Of a stretch of 64,000 nt of DNA, positions 38,935-51,626 are shown one piece after another. The notes under the pieces are model-generated. The model saw only the letters and a list, made by a program, of their open reading frames with translations. It was not told where the DNA came from and ran no database searches. The stretch is from Kingdonia uniflora (lineage: Eukaryota; Streptophyta; Magnoliopsida; Ranunculales; Circaeasteraceae). The position numbers were made by a program, and so were the translations under genes. How positions within the stretch are numbered: the first letter of the stretch is position 1; each line of letters opens with the position of its first letter. Where the stretch lies: the NCBI GenBank assembly GCA_014058105.1, contig JACGCM010002692.1:62001-126000 (forward strand). The letters are read 5' to 3'.

Positions 38935-39481
38935 CATTTTGTCAGCCTAAATGAAGCACTTAAAAATGATCCAACATCTCAAACGAATTGTCGGTAGCCA
39001 AGCTTCTAAGAATTTCGATCTAACGCACCAGAGAGGTACGAAATCTGTACCGGTCAAAACTTCAATGCGGGAGTATTGTGATTCATTTTGAAACAATCCT
39101 AGCATGTTGTCGGTCGAAACTAAACTCTTAAAAATGGTCCATCCTCTCAAACGAGTTACCGGATGCCAAGCTTCTCAGAATTGCAATCTAACGCTTCGGG
39201 GAGGTTCGAAATCCGTACCGGTAAAAACATCATACCGGGAGTATTGTGGTTTATTTGGTAACTTTCCTTCCATGTTGTCGGACGAAACGAAACTCTTAAA
39301 AATGATCCAACCTCTCGATCGAGTTGTCGGCAGCCAAGCTTCTCAGAATTGCGATCTAACGCATCGGACTAGTACGAATTCCACACCGGTCAAAACAATA
39401 TTCTGGGATTATTGTGATTCATTTGGTAACAATCCAAGCAAGTTGTTGATCGATACGAAAATCCAACATCTCAAACGAGTT

Positions 39482-39546
39482 GCCGGTAGCCAAGCTTCTC
39501 AGAATTGCGATCTAATGCATCGGAGAGGTACTAAATCCGTACCGGT
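39482..39546 (+). other. Example of the tRNA-like box arrangement in the monomer
   Basis: GCCGGTA and TACCGGT can pair over 7 positions (one G-T) and enclose 65 nt. Just inside is TAGCCAAGCTTC, which matches 10 of 12 positions of the general RNA polymerase III A-box pattern TRGCNNARYNGG. Forty bases after the start of that box, many monomers carry GGTTCGAAATCC, one base longer than the usual B box. This may be chance; I do not call a tRNA gene. Confidence 0.25.
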
Positions 39547-40990
39547 CAAAACTTCAAACCAGGAGTATTGCGATTCATTTGGTAAGTATCTAAGCATGTT
39601 GTTGGTCGAAACGAAACTCTTAAAATGGATCCAATCTGACAAACGTGTTGCTGGCAGCTTCTCAGAATTGTTATCTAACGCATCGGAGAGGTTCGAAATC
39701 CGTTCCGGCCAAAGCATTAAGCCGGGAGTATTGTGATTCTTTTGGTAACTTTCCTATCATGTTGTCGGTCTAAACGAAACTCTTAAAAATGATCCGACCT
39801 TTAAAATGAGTTATCGGCAGACAAGCTTCACAGAATTGGCATCAAAAGAATCGGAGAGGTACGAAATTCGTACCGGTCAAAACTTCAATACGGGAATATT
39901 GTGATTCATTTTAAAACAATCCTAGCATGTTGTCGATCGAAACAAAACTCTTAAAACCGATCCAACATCTCAAACGAGTTGTCGGCAACCAAGCTTCTCA
40001 GAATTGCGATCTAACGCATTGGGGAGGTTCAAAATCCGCACCGGTCAAAACACCAAACCGGGAGTATTGTGGTTCATTTGGTAACTATCCGTGCATGTTG
40101 TCGGTTGAAATGAAACTCTTAAAAATGATCCAACCTCTTAATCGAGTTGTCGGCAGCCAAGCTTCTCAGAATTGCGATCTAACGCAATGGCGAGGAATGA
40201 AATCCGTACCGGTCAAAACTTATAAATGGGAGTATTGTGATTCTTTTGGTAACAATCCTTGCATGTTTTTGTTCAAAACAAAAGTGTTAAAAATGATCCA
40301 GCCTCCCAAACAAGTTGTCAGTATCCAAGCTTCTCAGAATTTGGATTTAAAGCATCAGAGAGGTGGAAAATCTGCACCAGTCATTAATTCAAACCAGGAG
40401 TATTGTGAATTATTTGGTAAATATCCTAGCATGTTGTAGGTCATAATAAAACTATTTAAAATGATCCAAACTCTCAAACGAGTTGCCGGTAGCCAAGCTT
40501 CTCAGAATAGCGATCTAACGCATCGGAGTGGTACGTATTCCGCACCGGTCAACACAATATTCCAGGAGTATTGTGATTCATTTGGTAACAATCGAAGCAA
40601 GTTGTTGGTCGATACGAAAATCCAATATCTCAAGCGAGTGGCCGGTTGCCAAGCTTCTCAGAATTGCAATCTAACGCATCGGAGAGGTACAAAATCCGTA
40701 CCGGTAAAAATTTCCAGCCGGGAGTATTGCGATTCATTTGGTAAGTATCCAAGCATGTTGTTTGCCGAAATGAAACTCTAAAAATGGATCTAACCTCACA
40801 AACGTGTTGCCGGAAGCTTCTCAGAATTGCTATCTAACGCGTCGGAGAGGTTCGAAATCCGTTTCGGCCAAAGCATTAAGCCGGGAGTATTGTGATTCTT
40901 TTGGTAACTATCCTAGCATGTTGTCGGTCTAAAAGAAACTCTTAAAAATGATCGGACCTTTAAAATAAATTGTTGGCAGACAAGCTTCAC

Positions 40991-41014
40991 AGAATTCATC
41001 GTAGAATTGGCATC
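40991..41014 (+). repeat. 12-bp near-tandem duplication in an L monomer
   Basis: AGAATTCATCGT is followed by AGAATTGGCATC, giving one L unit 12 bp extra beside the HindIII box. Because 12 bp is four codons, the phase is preserved. Confidence 0.75.
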
Positions 41015-41761
41015 TAAAGAATCGTAGAGGTATGAAATCCGTACCGGTCAAAATTTCAAACCGGGAGTATTGTGATTTATTTGGTAAGTACCCAAGAATG
41101 TTGTCGGCCGAAATGAAACTCTTAAAAATGATCCAACCTCTCAAACGTATTGCTGGTAGCCAAGCTTCTGAGAATTATGATCTAACGCACCAAAGAGGTA
41201 CGAAATCTGTACCCGTCAAAACTTCAATGCGGGAGTATTGTTTTACATTTTGAAACAATCCTAGCATGTTGTCGGTCGAAACTCTTAAAAATGATCTATC
41301 CTCTCAAACGAGTTACCGGCTGCCAAGCTTCTCAGAATTGCAATCTAACGCATCAGAGAGGTTCAAAATCTGTATGGTCAAAATATTAAACAGGATGTAT
41401 TGAGGTTCATTTGGTAACTTTCCTTGGATGTTGACGGACGAAACGAAACTCTTAAAAATGATCCAACCTCACAATCGAGTTGTCGGCAGCCAAGCTTCTC
41501 AGAATTGGGATCAAAGGATCAGTGAGGTACAAAATCCGCACCGGTCATTAATTCAAACCTGGAGTATTGTAAATTATTTGGTAACTATCCTAGCATGTTG
41601 TCGGTCGTAATGAAATTCTTTAAAATGATCCAACCTCTCAAGCGATTTGCCGGTTGCCAAGTTTCTCAGAATTGCGATCTAACGAATTGGAGTAGTGCAA
41701 AATCCGCACTGGGCAAAACAAGATACCGGGAGTATTGTGATTCATTTGGTAGCAATCCAAG

Positions 41762-41890
41762 CAAGTTGTTGGTCGATAAAAAAATCCAACATCTCAAACG
41801 AGTTGCCGGTAGCTATGCATCTCTTAATTGACATCTACCGGTCAAAACATCAAACCGGGAATATTGTGATTCATTTGGTAAGTATCCAAG
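41762..41890 (+). repeat. E monomer with a 27-bp deletion
   Basis: TTAATTGACATC joins CTACCGGTCAAAAC, removing the CATCGGAGAGG box. The unit is 129 bp instead of 156 bp. Confidence 0.8.
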
Positions 41891-42393
41891 CATGTTGTCG
41901 GCCAAAATAAAACTCATAAAAATGATCCAACCTCTCAGACGAATTACCGGTAGCCAAGCTTCTAAGAATTTCGATTTAACGCACCAGAGAGGTACGAAAT
42001 ATGTATCGGTCAAAACATCAATGCGGGAGTATTGTGATTCATTTTGAAACAATCCTAGCATGTTGTTGGGCAAAACGAAACTCTTAAAAACGATCCATCC
42101 TCTCAAACAAGATGCGGCTGCAAAGCATCTCAGAATTGCGATCTAACGCATTGGAGATGTTCGAAATCCGTACCGGTGAAAATAACAAACCGGGAGTATT
42201 GTGGTTCATTTGGTAACTATCCTAGCATGTTGTCGGTAGAAACGAAACTCTTTAAAACGATCCAACCTCTCAAACAAGTTGTCGGCTGCAAAGCTTCTCA
42301 GAATTGCGATCAAGCAAATCGGAGAGGTTTGAAATCCATACCGGTCAAAACATCAAACCGGGAGTATTGTGATTCATTTGGTAAGTATCCAAG

Positions 42394-42561
42394 CATGCTG
42401 TCGGTCGAAATGTAACTCATAAAAATAATCCAACCTCTCAAACGAGTTGCCGGAAGCCAAGCTTCTCAGAATTGCGATCTAGCACATCTGAGAGGTTCGA
42501 AATCCGTTCCGGTCAGAACATCAAGCCAAGACTATTGTGATTCATTTGGTAACTATTCAAG
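42394..42561 (+). repeat. Example of monomer type H
   Basis: Type H is recognised by AACTCATAAAAA, GCGATCTAGCACATC or GCGATCTAGCGCATC, and a right end GGTAACTATTCAAG. It precedes I in nearly all cases. Confidence 0.8.
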
Positions 42562-42729
42562 CATGTTGTCGGTCCAAACGAAACTCTTAAAATTGATCCA
42601 ACCTCTAAAACGAGTTGTCGGTAGGCAAACTTCACTGAATTGGGATCTAAAGCATCGGAGATGTACGAAATCCGTATCAGTCTAAATTTCAAACTGGGAG
42701 TTTTATGATTTATTTGGCAAGTATCCAAG
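42562..42729 (+). repeat. Example of monomer type I
   Basis: Type I carries AAAATTGATCCAACCTCTAA, GTAGGCAA with TTCACTGAATTGGGATC, GTCTAAATTTCAAA (an in-frame stop relative to the open frame) and TTATTTGGCAAGTATCC. It lies between H and J. Confidence 0.8.
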
Positions 42730-42897
42730 CATGTTGTCGGCCGAAACAAAACTCTTAAAAATGTTCCAACCTCTCAAACGAGTTGCCGGTAGCCAAGCTT
42801 CTCAGAATTTAGATCTAGCACATCGGAGAGATACGAAATCTGTACCGGTCAAAACTTCAAAGCGGGAGTATTGTGATTCATTTCGAAACAATCCGAG
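42730..42897 (+). repeat. Example of monomer type J
   Basis: Type J has GTCGGCCGAAACAAAACTC, CAGAATTTAGATCTA, a GCGGGAGTATTG junction and usually a right end CATTTTGAAACAATCC. It follows I and normally leads to A. Confidence 0.8.
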
Positions 42898-44735
42898 CAT
42901 GACGTCGGTCAAAACGAAACTCTTAAAAATGATCCAACCTCTCAAACGTGATGTCGGATGCCAAACTTCTCCGAGTTGCGTGATCTAACGCATTAGAGAA
43001 GTTCAAAATTCGTACCAGCCAAAATTTCAAACCGAGAGTATTGTGATTCATTTGGTAAGTATCCATGCATGTTGTCAGTTGAAATGATACTCATAAAAAG
43101 GATCCAACCTCTCAAACGTGTTGTCGGCAGCCATGCTTCTAAGAATTGCGATCTAGCGCATCGGAGAGGTTCGAAATCCGTTCTACTCAAAACATTAAAC
43201 TGAGAGTATTGTGATTCATTTGGTAACTATTCAAGCATGTTGTCGGTCAAAACGAAACTCATAAAATTGATCCAACCGCTAAAATATGTTGTCGGTAGGC
43301 AAGCTTCACTGAATTTGGAACTAAAGCATCAGAGAGGTACGAAATCCGTATCGGTCTAAATTTTAAGCGGGGAGTATTGTTATTTATTTGGCAAGTATAA
43401 AAGCATGTTGTCGGCCGAAGCAAAACTCTTAAAAATGATCCAACCACTCAAACGAGTTGCCGGTAGCCAAGCTTCCCAGAATTTAGATCTAACGCATCGG
43501 AGAGGTTCAAAATTCGTATCGGTCAAAACTTCAATGCGGGAGTATTGCAATTCATTTTGAAGCAATCCCTACATGTTGTCGGTCGAATTGAAACTCTTTA
43601 AAACGATCCAACCTCTCAAACGAGATGTCGGCAGCCAAGCTTCTCAGAGTTGCGATCTAACGCATCGGAGAGGTTCGGAATTCGTACCGGTCATTAATTC
43701 AATCCAAGAGTATTGTGAATTATTTGGTAACTATCCTAGCATGTTGTCGGTCGTAATGAAACTCTTTAAAATAATCCAACCTCTCAAGCGATTTGCCGGT
43801 AGCCAAGTTTCTCAGAATTGCGATCTAACGAATTGGAGTAGTGCGAAATCCGCACCGGTCAAAACAGGAAACCGGGAGTATTATGATTCATTTGGTAGTT
43901 ATCCAAGCAAGTTGTTAGTCGATACGAAAATCCAACATCTCAAACGAGTTGCCGGTAGCCATGCATCTCTGAATTGGCATCTAACGCATCGGAGATGTAC
44001 GAAATCCGTACCGGTCAAAACTTCAAACCGGGAGTATTGTGATTCTTTTGGTAAGTATACAAACATGTTGTCGGCCAAAATAAAACTCATCAAAATGATC
44101 CAACCTCTCAAACGAATTGCCGGTAGCCAGGCTTATAAGAATTTCGATCTAACGCACCAGAGAGGTAAGAAATCTGTATCGGTCAAAACTTCAGTGCGGG
44201 AGTATTGTGATTAATTTTGAAACAATCCTAGCATGTTGTCGGCCGAAACAAAACTCTTAAAAATTATCCAACAACTCAAACAAGTTGTCGGTAGCCAAGC
44301 TTCTCAGAATTTAGATCTAACTCATCAGAGAGGTTCGAAATTCGTACCGGCCAAAACTTTAAACCGGGAGTATTGTGATTCATTTGGTAAGTATCCAAGC
44401 ATGTTATCGGTTGAAATGAAACGCATAAAAAGGATCCAACCTCTCAAACGAGTTGTCGGCAGCCAAACTTCTAAGAAATGCGATCTAGCGCATCGGAGAG
44501 GTTCGAAATTCGTTCGGGTCAAAACATCAAACCGGGAGTATTGTGATTAATTTGGTAACTATTCAAGCATGTTGTCGGTCAAAACGAATCTCATAAAATT
44601 GATCCAACCTCTAAAACGAGTTGTCGGTAGGCAAGCTTTACTGAATTGGGATCTAAAGCATCGGAGAGGTACGAAATCCGTATCGGTCTAAATTTCTAAC
44701 CAGGAGTATTGTAATTTATTTGGCAAGTATCCAAG

Positions 44736-44887
44736 CATGTTGTCGGCTGAAACAATCCGTACCGGTCAAAACTTCAATGCAGAAGTATTGTGATTCATTT
44801 AGATCTAACGCATCGGAGGGGTACGTAATCCGTACCGGTCAAAACTTCAATGCAGAAGTATTGTGATTCATTTAGAAACAATCCTAG
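44736..44887 (+). repeat. Rearranged J monomer: deletion plus 73-bp internal duplication
   Basis: The left end CATGTTGTCGGCTGAAAC jumps to AATCCGTACCGG (about 89 bp missing). The right part is then repeated: a segment of about 50 bp from 44754 recurs from 44827, offset 73 bp, separated by a stretch containing GATCTAACGCATCGG. The net length is 152 bp. Confidence 0.85.
44754..44876 (+). repeat. 73-bp partial tandem duplication
   Basis: Both copies contain CCGGTCAAAACTTCAATGCA and AGAAGTATTGTGATTCATTT. The private change CAATGCAGAAG is in both copies, so the duplication is young. Confidence 0.85.
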
Positions 44888-44890
44888 CAT

Positions 44891-47800
44891 GTTGTCGGTA
44901 GAAACAAAACTCTTAAAAAGGTCTAACCTCTCAAACGAGTTGTCGGCAGCCAAGCTTCACAGAATTGCGATCGAACGCATTGGAGAGGTTCGAAATCCGT
45001 ACCAGTCAAAACATCAAACCGGGAGTATTGTGGTTCATTTGGTAACTTTCCTTGCATGTTATCGGACGAAACAAAACTCTTAAAAGCGATCCAATCTCTC
45101 AATCGAGTTGTCAGCAGCAAAGCTTATCAGAATTGGGATCTAAAGCATCTGAGAGGTACAAAATCCGTACCGTTCATTAATTCAAACCAGGAGTATTGTG
45201 AAATATTTGGTAACTATCCTAGCATGTTGTCGGTTGTAATGAAACTATTAAAAATGATCCAACCTCTTAAGCGAGTTACCGGTAGCCAAACATCTCAGAA
45301 TTGCGTTCTAACGCATTGGAGTATTACGAAATCCGCACCGGTCAAAACAAGATACCGGGAGTATTGTGAGTAATTTGGTAGCAATCCAAGCAAGTTGTTG
45401 GTCGATACAAAAATTCAACATCTCAAACGGGTTGCCGGTAGCCATGCATCTCTTAATTGGGATCTAACACAAGGGAGAGGTACGAAATCCGTACCGTTCC
45501 AAACTTTAAGCCGGGAGTATTGTGATTCATTTGGTAAGTATCCAAGCATGTTCTCAGCCGAAATGATACTCTTAAAAATGATCCAGCCTCTCAAACGAAT
45601 TGCCGGTAACCAAGCTTCTAAGAATTTCGATCTAACGCACCAGAGAGGTACGAAATCTGTATCGTTCAAAACTTTAAAGCGGGAGTATGATGATTTATTT
45701 AGAAACCATCCTATCATGTTGTCTATAGAAACGAAACTCTTAAAAACGATCCATCCTCTCATACGAGTTGCCGGCTGCCAAGCTTCTCGGAATTGCGATC
45801 TAACGCATCGGAGGGTATGAAATCCGTGCCGGTCAAAACATCAAACCGGGAGTATTGTGGTTCATTTGGTAACTTTCCTTCCATGTTGTCGGACAAAACC
45901 AAACTCTTAAAAATGATCCAACCTCTCGTTCAATTTATCGGCAGCCAAGCTTCTCAAAATTGTTATCTAACGCATCGAAGAGGTTCGAAATCCGTACCGG
46001 TCAAAACATCAAACCGGGAGTATTGTGATTCATTTTGAAACTATCATAGCATGTTGTCGGTCAAAACGAAACTCTTTAAAACGATCCAACCTCTCAAGCG
46101 AGTTGCCGGTAGCAAAGCATCTCAGAATTACGATCTAACGCATCGGAGTGATACGAATTCCCCACCGGTCAAAACAATATTCCAGAGAGTATTGTGATTC
46201 ATTTGGTAACAATCCAGGCAAGTTGTTGTCCTAAACGAAAATCTAACATCTTAAATGAGTTGCTGGTAGCCAAGCTTCACAGAAATGCGATCTAACGCAT
46301 CGCAGAGGTACGAAATCCATACGGGTCAAAACTTCAAACCGGGTGTATAGCGACTTATTTGGTAAGTATCCAAGCATGTTGTTGGTCGAAACGAAACTCT
46401 TAAATTGGATCCAACCTCACAATCGTGTTGCCGGCAGCTTCTCTGAATTGCGATCTAACGCATTGGAGAGGTTTGAAATTCGTTTCGGTCAAAGCATTAA
46501 ACCGGGAGTATTGTGATTCATTTGGTAACTATCCTAGTATGTTGTCGGTCTAAAAAAAACTCTTAAAAATGAACGAACCTCTAAAATGAGTTTTCGGTTG
46601 ACAAGCTTCATAGAATTGTGATCTAAAGACTCGGAGAGGTGCGAAATCCGTACAGGTAAAAATTTCAAACCGGGAGTATTGTGATTTTTTAGGGAAGTAT
46701 CCAAGAATATTGTCGGCTGAAATGAAACTCTTAAAATTGATCCAACCTCTCAAACGAATTTTCGATAGCCAAGCTTCAAAGAATTTCGATCTAACGCACT
46801 AGAGAGGTACGAAATCAGCGACGGTCAAAACTTCAATGCGGGAGTATTGTGATTCATTTTGAAACAATCCTAGCATGTTGTCAGGTGAAACGAAACACTT
46901 AAAAATGGTCCATCCTCTTAAACGAGTTGCCGCCTGCCAAACTTCTTAGAATTGTGATCTGACGCATCGGTGAGGTTCAAAATCCGTACCAATCAAAACA
47001 TCAAACCGGGAGTATTGTGGTTCATTTGGTAACTATCCTTGCATGTTGACGGACAAAACGAAACTCAAAAAAATGATCCAACCTCTCAATAGAGTTGTCG
47101 GCAGCCAAGCTTCTCAGAATTGCGATCTAACGCATCGGAGAGGAATGAAATCCGTACCGGTCAAAACTTCTAAACGGGAGTATCGTAATTCATTTGGTAA
47201 CAATCCTTGCATGTTTCCGGTCGAAACAAAAGTGTTAAAAACGATCTAGCCTCTCAAACAAGTTGTCGGTATCCAAGCTTCTCATAATTTGAATCTAAAA
47301 CATCAGAGAGGTGGAAAATCCGTACCGGTCATTAATTCAACCCAGGAGTATTGTGAATTATTTGGTAACTATCCTAGCATGTTGTAGGTCGTTATGAAAC
47401 TCTTTAAAATTATCCAACCTCTCAAGCGAGTTGTCGGTAGCCAAGCTTCTCAGAATTGCGATCTAACGCATTGGAGTAGTACAAAATCTGCACCGGTCAA
47501 AACAAGATACCGGGAGTATTGTGATTCATTTGGTAGAAATCCAAGCAAGTTGTTGGTCGATACAAAAATTCAACATCTCAAACGGGTTGTCGGTAGCCAT
47601 GCATCTCTTAATTGGGATCTAACGCATCGTAGAGGTGCGAAATCCGTACCGGTCCAAACTTCAAACCGGGAGTATTGTGATTCATTTGGTAAGTATTCAA
47701 GAATATTTTCAGCCGAAATGAAACTCTTAAAAATGATCCAACGTCTTAAACGAATTGCCGGTATCCAAGCTTCTAAGAATTTCGATCTAACGCACCAGAG

Positions 47801-48100
47801 AGGTACGAAATCCATTATCGGTCAAAACATCAATGCGGGAGTATTGTGATTCATTTTGAAACAATTCTAGCATGTTGTCGGTCGAAACGAAACTCTTAAA
47901 AACGATCCATCCTCTCAAAAGAGTTGCCGGCTGCGAAGTTTTTTAGAATTGCGATCTAACGCATCGGAGAGGTTCGAAATCCGTACCGATCAAAACATCA
48001 AACCGGGAGTATTGTGGTTCATTTGGTAACTATCCTTGCATGTTGTCGGACGAAACGATACTCTAAAAAGTGATCCAACCCCACAATCGAGTTGTCGGCA
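44891..48100 (+). repeat. Array block 9: A-B/C-D-E-M-A-D-P-K-L-M-A-B-C-D-E-M-A
   Basis: E units with the AAAATTCAACATCTC variant start at 45410 and 47565, 2155 bp apart, each followed by M and A. The same E-M-A order is found upstream near 37.3 kb and downstream near 61.6 kb. No other content is seen. Confidence 0.75.
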
Positions 48101-51100
48101 GCCAATCTTCTCAGAATTGCGATCTAACGCATCGGAGAGGTTCGAAATCTGTACCGTTCAAAATTTCAAACCGGGAGTATTGTGATTCATTTTGAAACTA
48201 TCGTAGCATGTTTTCGGTTGAAACGAAACTCTTTAAAATGTTCCAACCTCTCAAACAAGTCGCCGGCAGCCAAGCTTCTCAAAATTGCGATCTAACGCAT
48301 ATGCGACGTATGAAATCCGTACCGGTCAAAACTTCTAAATGGGAGTATTGTAATTCATTTGGTAACAATCCTTTCCTGCTTTCGGTCGAAACAAAAGTAT
48401 TAAAAATGATTCAGCCTCTCAAACAAGTTTTCAGTATCCAAGCTTCTCAAAATTGGGATCTAAATCATCAGAGGTAGAGAATCCGTACGGGTCATTAATT
48501 AAATCCAGGAGTATTGTGAATTATTTGGTAACTATCCTAGCATGATGTCGGTCGTAATCAAACTCTTCGAAATGATCCAGCCTCACAAGCGACTTGCCGG
48601 TAGCCAAGATTCTCAGAATTGCGATCTAACGCATCGAAGTGGTACGAATTCCGCAACGGTCAAATAATATTCCAGGAGTATTGTGATTCATTTGGTAACA
48701 ATCCATGCAAGTTGTTGGCCGATACGAAAATCTAATATCTCAAACGAGTTGCCGGTAGCCAAGCTTCTCAGAAATGCGATCTAACGCATCGGAGAGGTAC
48801 GAAATCCGTACCGGTCAAAACATCAAACCGGAAGTATTGCGATTCATTTGCTAAGTATCCAAGCATGTTGTTGGTCAAAACAAAATTCATAAAATGGATC
48901 CAACCTCAAAAACGTGTTGCCGGCAGCTTCTCAGAATTGCGATCTAACGCATCGGAGAGGTTCAAAATCTGTGACGGTCAAAACTTCAAACCGGGAGTAT
49001 TGTGGTTCATTTGGTAACTATCCTTGCATATTGTCGGAGGAAACGAAACTCTTAAAAACGATCCAACCTCTCAATCGAGTTGTCGGCAGCCAATCTTCTC
49101 ACTATTGTGATCTAAGGCATCAGAGAGGTTCGAAATCCGTACCGGTCAAAACTTTAAACCAGGAGTATTGTAATTCATTTTGAAACTATCCAAGAATGTT
49201 GTCTGTAGAAACAAAACTCTTTAAACTGATCCGACCTCCCAAACAAGTTGCCGGCAGCCAAGCTTCTCAGAATTGTGATCTAACGCATCGGCGAGGTATG
49301 AAATCCGTACAGGCCAAAGCTTCTAAATGGGAGTATTGTGATTCATTTGGTAAAAATCCTTGCATATTTTCGGTAAAAACAAAACTATTAAAAACGATCC
49401 AGCCTCTCAAATCAGTTTTCAGTATCCAAGCTTCTCAGAATTGGGATCTAAAGCATCAGAGAGGTAGAAAAACCGTACGAGTCATTAATTCAAGCCAGGA
49501 GTATTGTGAATTATTTGGTAACTATCCTAGCGTGATGCCGGTCGTAATGAAACTCTTCGAAATGATCAAACCTCACAAGCGAGTTGCAGGTAGCCAAACT
49601 TCTCAGTATTGCGATCTAACGCATCGGAGTGGTACGAATTCCGCACCGGTCAAACAATATTCTGGGAGTATTGTGATTCATTTGGAAACAATCCAAGCAA
49701 GTTGTTGGCCGATACAAAAATCTAATATCTCAAACGAGTTGCCGGTAGCCAAGCTTCTCTGAAATGCGATCTAACGCATTGGGGAGGACGAAATTCGTAC
49801 CGGTCAAAACATCAAACCGGGAGTATAGCGATTTATTTGGTAAGTATCCAAGCATGTTGTTGGTCGAAACGAAACTCTTAAATTGAATCCAACCTCACAA
49901 TTGCGTTGCCGGCAGCTTCTCAGAATTTCGATCTAACGCATCAGAGAAGTTCAAAATTCGTTCTGGTTAATTCATTAAGCCGGGAGTATTGTGATTCATT
50001 TGGAAATTATCCAAGAATGTTGTCGGTCAAAAAGAAACTCTTAAAAATGATCCAACCTCTAAAATGAGTTGTCGGTAGACAAGCTTCGCAGAATTGGGAT
50101 ATAAAGAATCGGAGAGGTAAGAAAACCGTACCGGTAAAAACAACAAACCGGGAGTATTGCAATTCATTTGGTAAGTATCCAAGCATGTTGTTGGTCAAAA
50201 TGAAACTCTTAAATTGGATCCAACATCACAAACGTGTCGCCGGCAGCTTCGCAGAATTGCGATCTAACGCATCGGAGAGGTTCGAAATCCGTACCGTTCA
50301 AAACATCAAACCGGGAGTATTGCGATTCATTTGGAAAGTATCCAAGCATGTTGTTGGTCAAAGCAAAACTCTTAAAATGGATCCACCCTCACAAACGTGT
50401 TGCCGGCAGCTCCTCAGAAATGCGATTTAACGCTTCGGAGAGGTTCAAAATCCGTACCGGTCAAAACATCAAGCCGGGAGTATTGTGGTTCATTTTGCAA
50501 CTATCCTTGCACGTTGCCGGACGAAACGAGATACTTAAAAACGATCCAACCTCTTAATCAAGTTGTCGGCAGCAAATCTTCTCAGAATTGTGTTCTAACG
50601 CATCGGAGAGGTTCGAAATCTGTACCGGTCAAAACTTCAAACCGAGAGTATTGTGATTCATTTTGAAATTATCCTAGCATGTTTTTGGTAGAAAGGAAAC
50701 TCTTTAAAATGTTACAACCTCCCAAACAAGTTCTCGGCAGCCAAGCTTCGCTGAATTGCGATCTAACGCATCTGCGAGGTATGAAATCCCTGCCGGTCAA
50801 AACTTCTAAATGGGAGTATTGTGATTCAGTTGGTAAACAATCCTTGCTTGTTTTCGGTCGAGACAAAAGTGTTAAAAATGATCCAGCCTCTCAAACAAGT
50901 TTTCAGTATACAAGCTTCTTGGAATTTGGATCTAAAGCATCAGAGAGGTAGACAATCCGTACGGGTCATTAATTCGAGCCAGAGGTATTGTGAATTATCC
51001 CGTAACTATCCTAGCATGATGTCGGTCATAATGAAACTCTTTGAAATGATCCAACCTCATAAGCGAGTTGCCGGTAACCAAGCTTCGCAAAATTGCGATC

Positions 51101-51500
51101 TAACGCTTCGGAGTGGTACGAATTCCGTACCGGTCAAACAATATTCCAGGAGTATTGTGATTCATTTGGTAACAATCCAAGCAAGCGGTTGGCCGATATG
51201 AAAATCTAACATCTCAAACGAGTTGCCGGTAGCCAAGCTTCTCCGAAATGCGATCTAACGCATCGGAGAGTTACGAAATCCGTACCGGTAAAAACTTCAA
51301 ACCAGGAGTATAGCGATTTATTTGGTAAGTATCCAAGCATGTTGCTGGTGGAAACGAAACTCTTAAATTGGATCCAACCTCACAAACGTGTTGGCGGCAG
51401 CTTCTCAGAATTTCGATCTAACGCATCGGAGAGGTTCGAAATTCGTTCCGGTCAAACTATTAAACTGGGAGTATTGTGATTCATTTGGTAACTATCCTCG

Positions 51501-51626
51501 CATGTTGTTGGTCAAAAAGAAACTCTTAAAAATGATCCAACCTCTAAAATGAGTTGTCGGTGGACAAGCTTCACAAAATTGCAAATCATTTGGTAAGTAT
51601 TGCGAATCATTTGGTAAGTATCCAAG
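51501..51626 (+). repeat. Truncated L monomer with a 21-bp tandem duplication
   Basis: After TTCACAAAATT the unit skips about 63 bp and reads GCAAATCATTTGGTAAGTAT (51581-51601) followed by GCGAATCATTTGGTAAGTAT (51602-51622). The net length is 126 bp. Confidence 0.85.

Larger units (their letters stand above)
34621..44890 (+). repeat. Array block 8: A'-H-I-J four-mers with a 7.61-kb long-range repeat
   Basis: Repeated H-I-J-A' runs occur near 34.8-36.0 kb and 42.4-43.6 kb. They share private variants: a 2-bp insertion making TTGCGTGATC at 35363 and 42974, and a GGCTGCAAAGC box at 34674 and 42284. All markers are offset by 7610-7611 bp. Between them lie E-M-A-B-C-D-P-K-L-M cycles. At 43.6 kb the downstream copy switches to C through an A'/C chimera where the upstream copy continues A'-J. 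Confidence 0.8.

Noticed and set aside
39482..39546. A genuine tRNA gene
   Set aside because: There is no proper D arm, the T stem is too short, the B-like box is one base too long and the total is 65 nt. I kept it only as a speculative finding.
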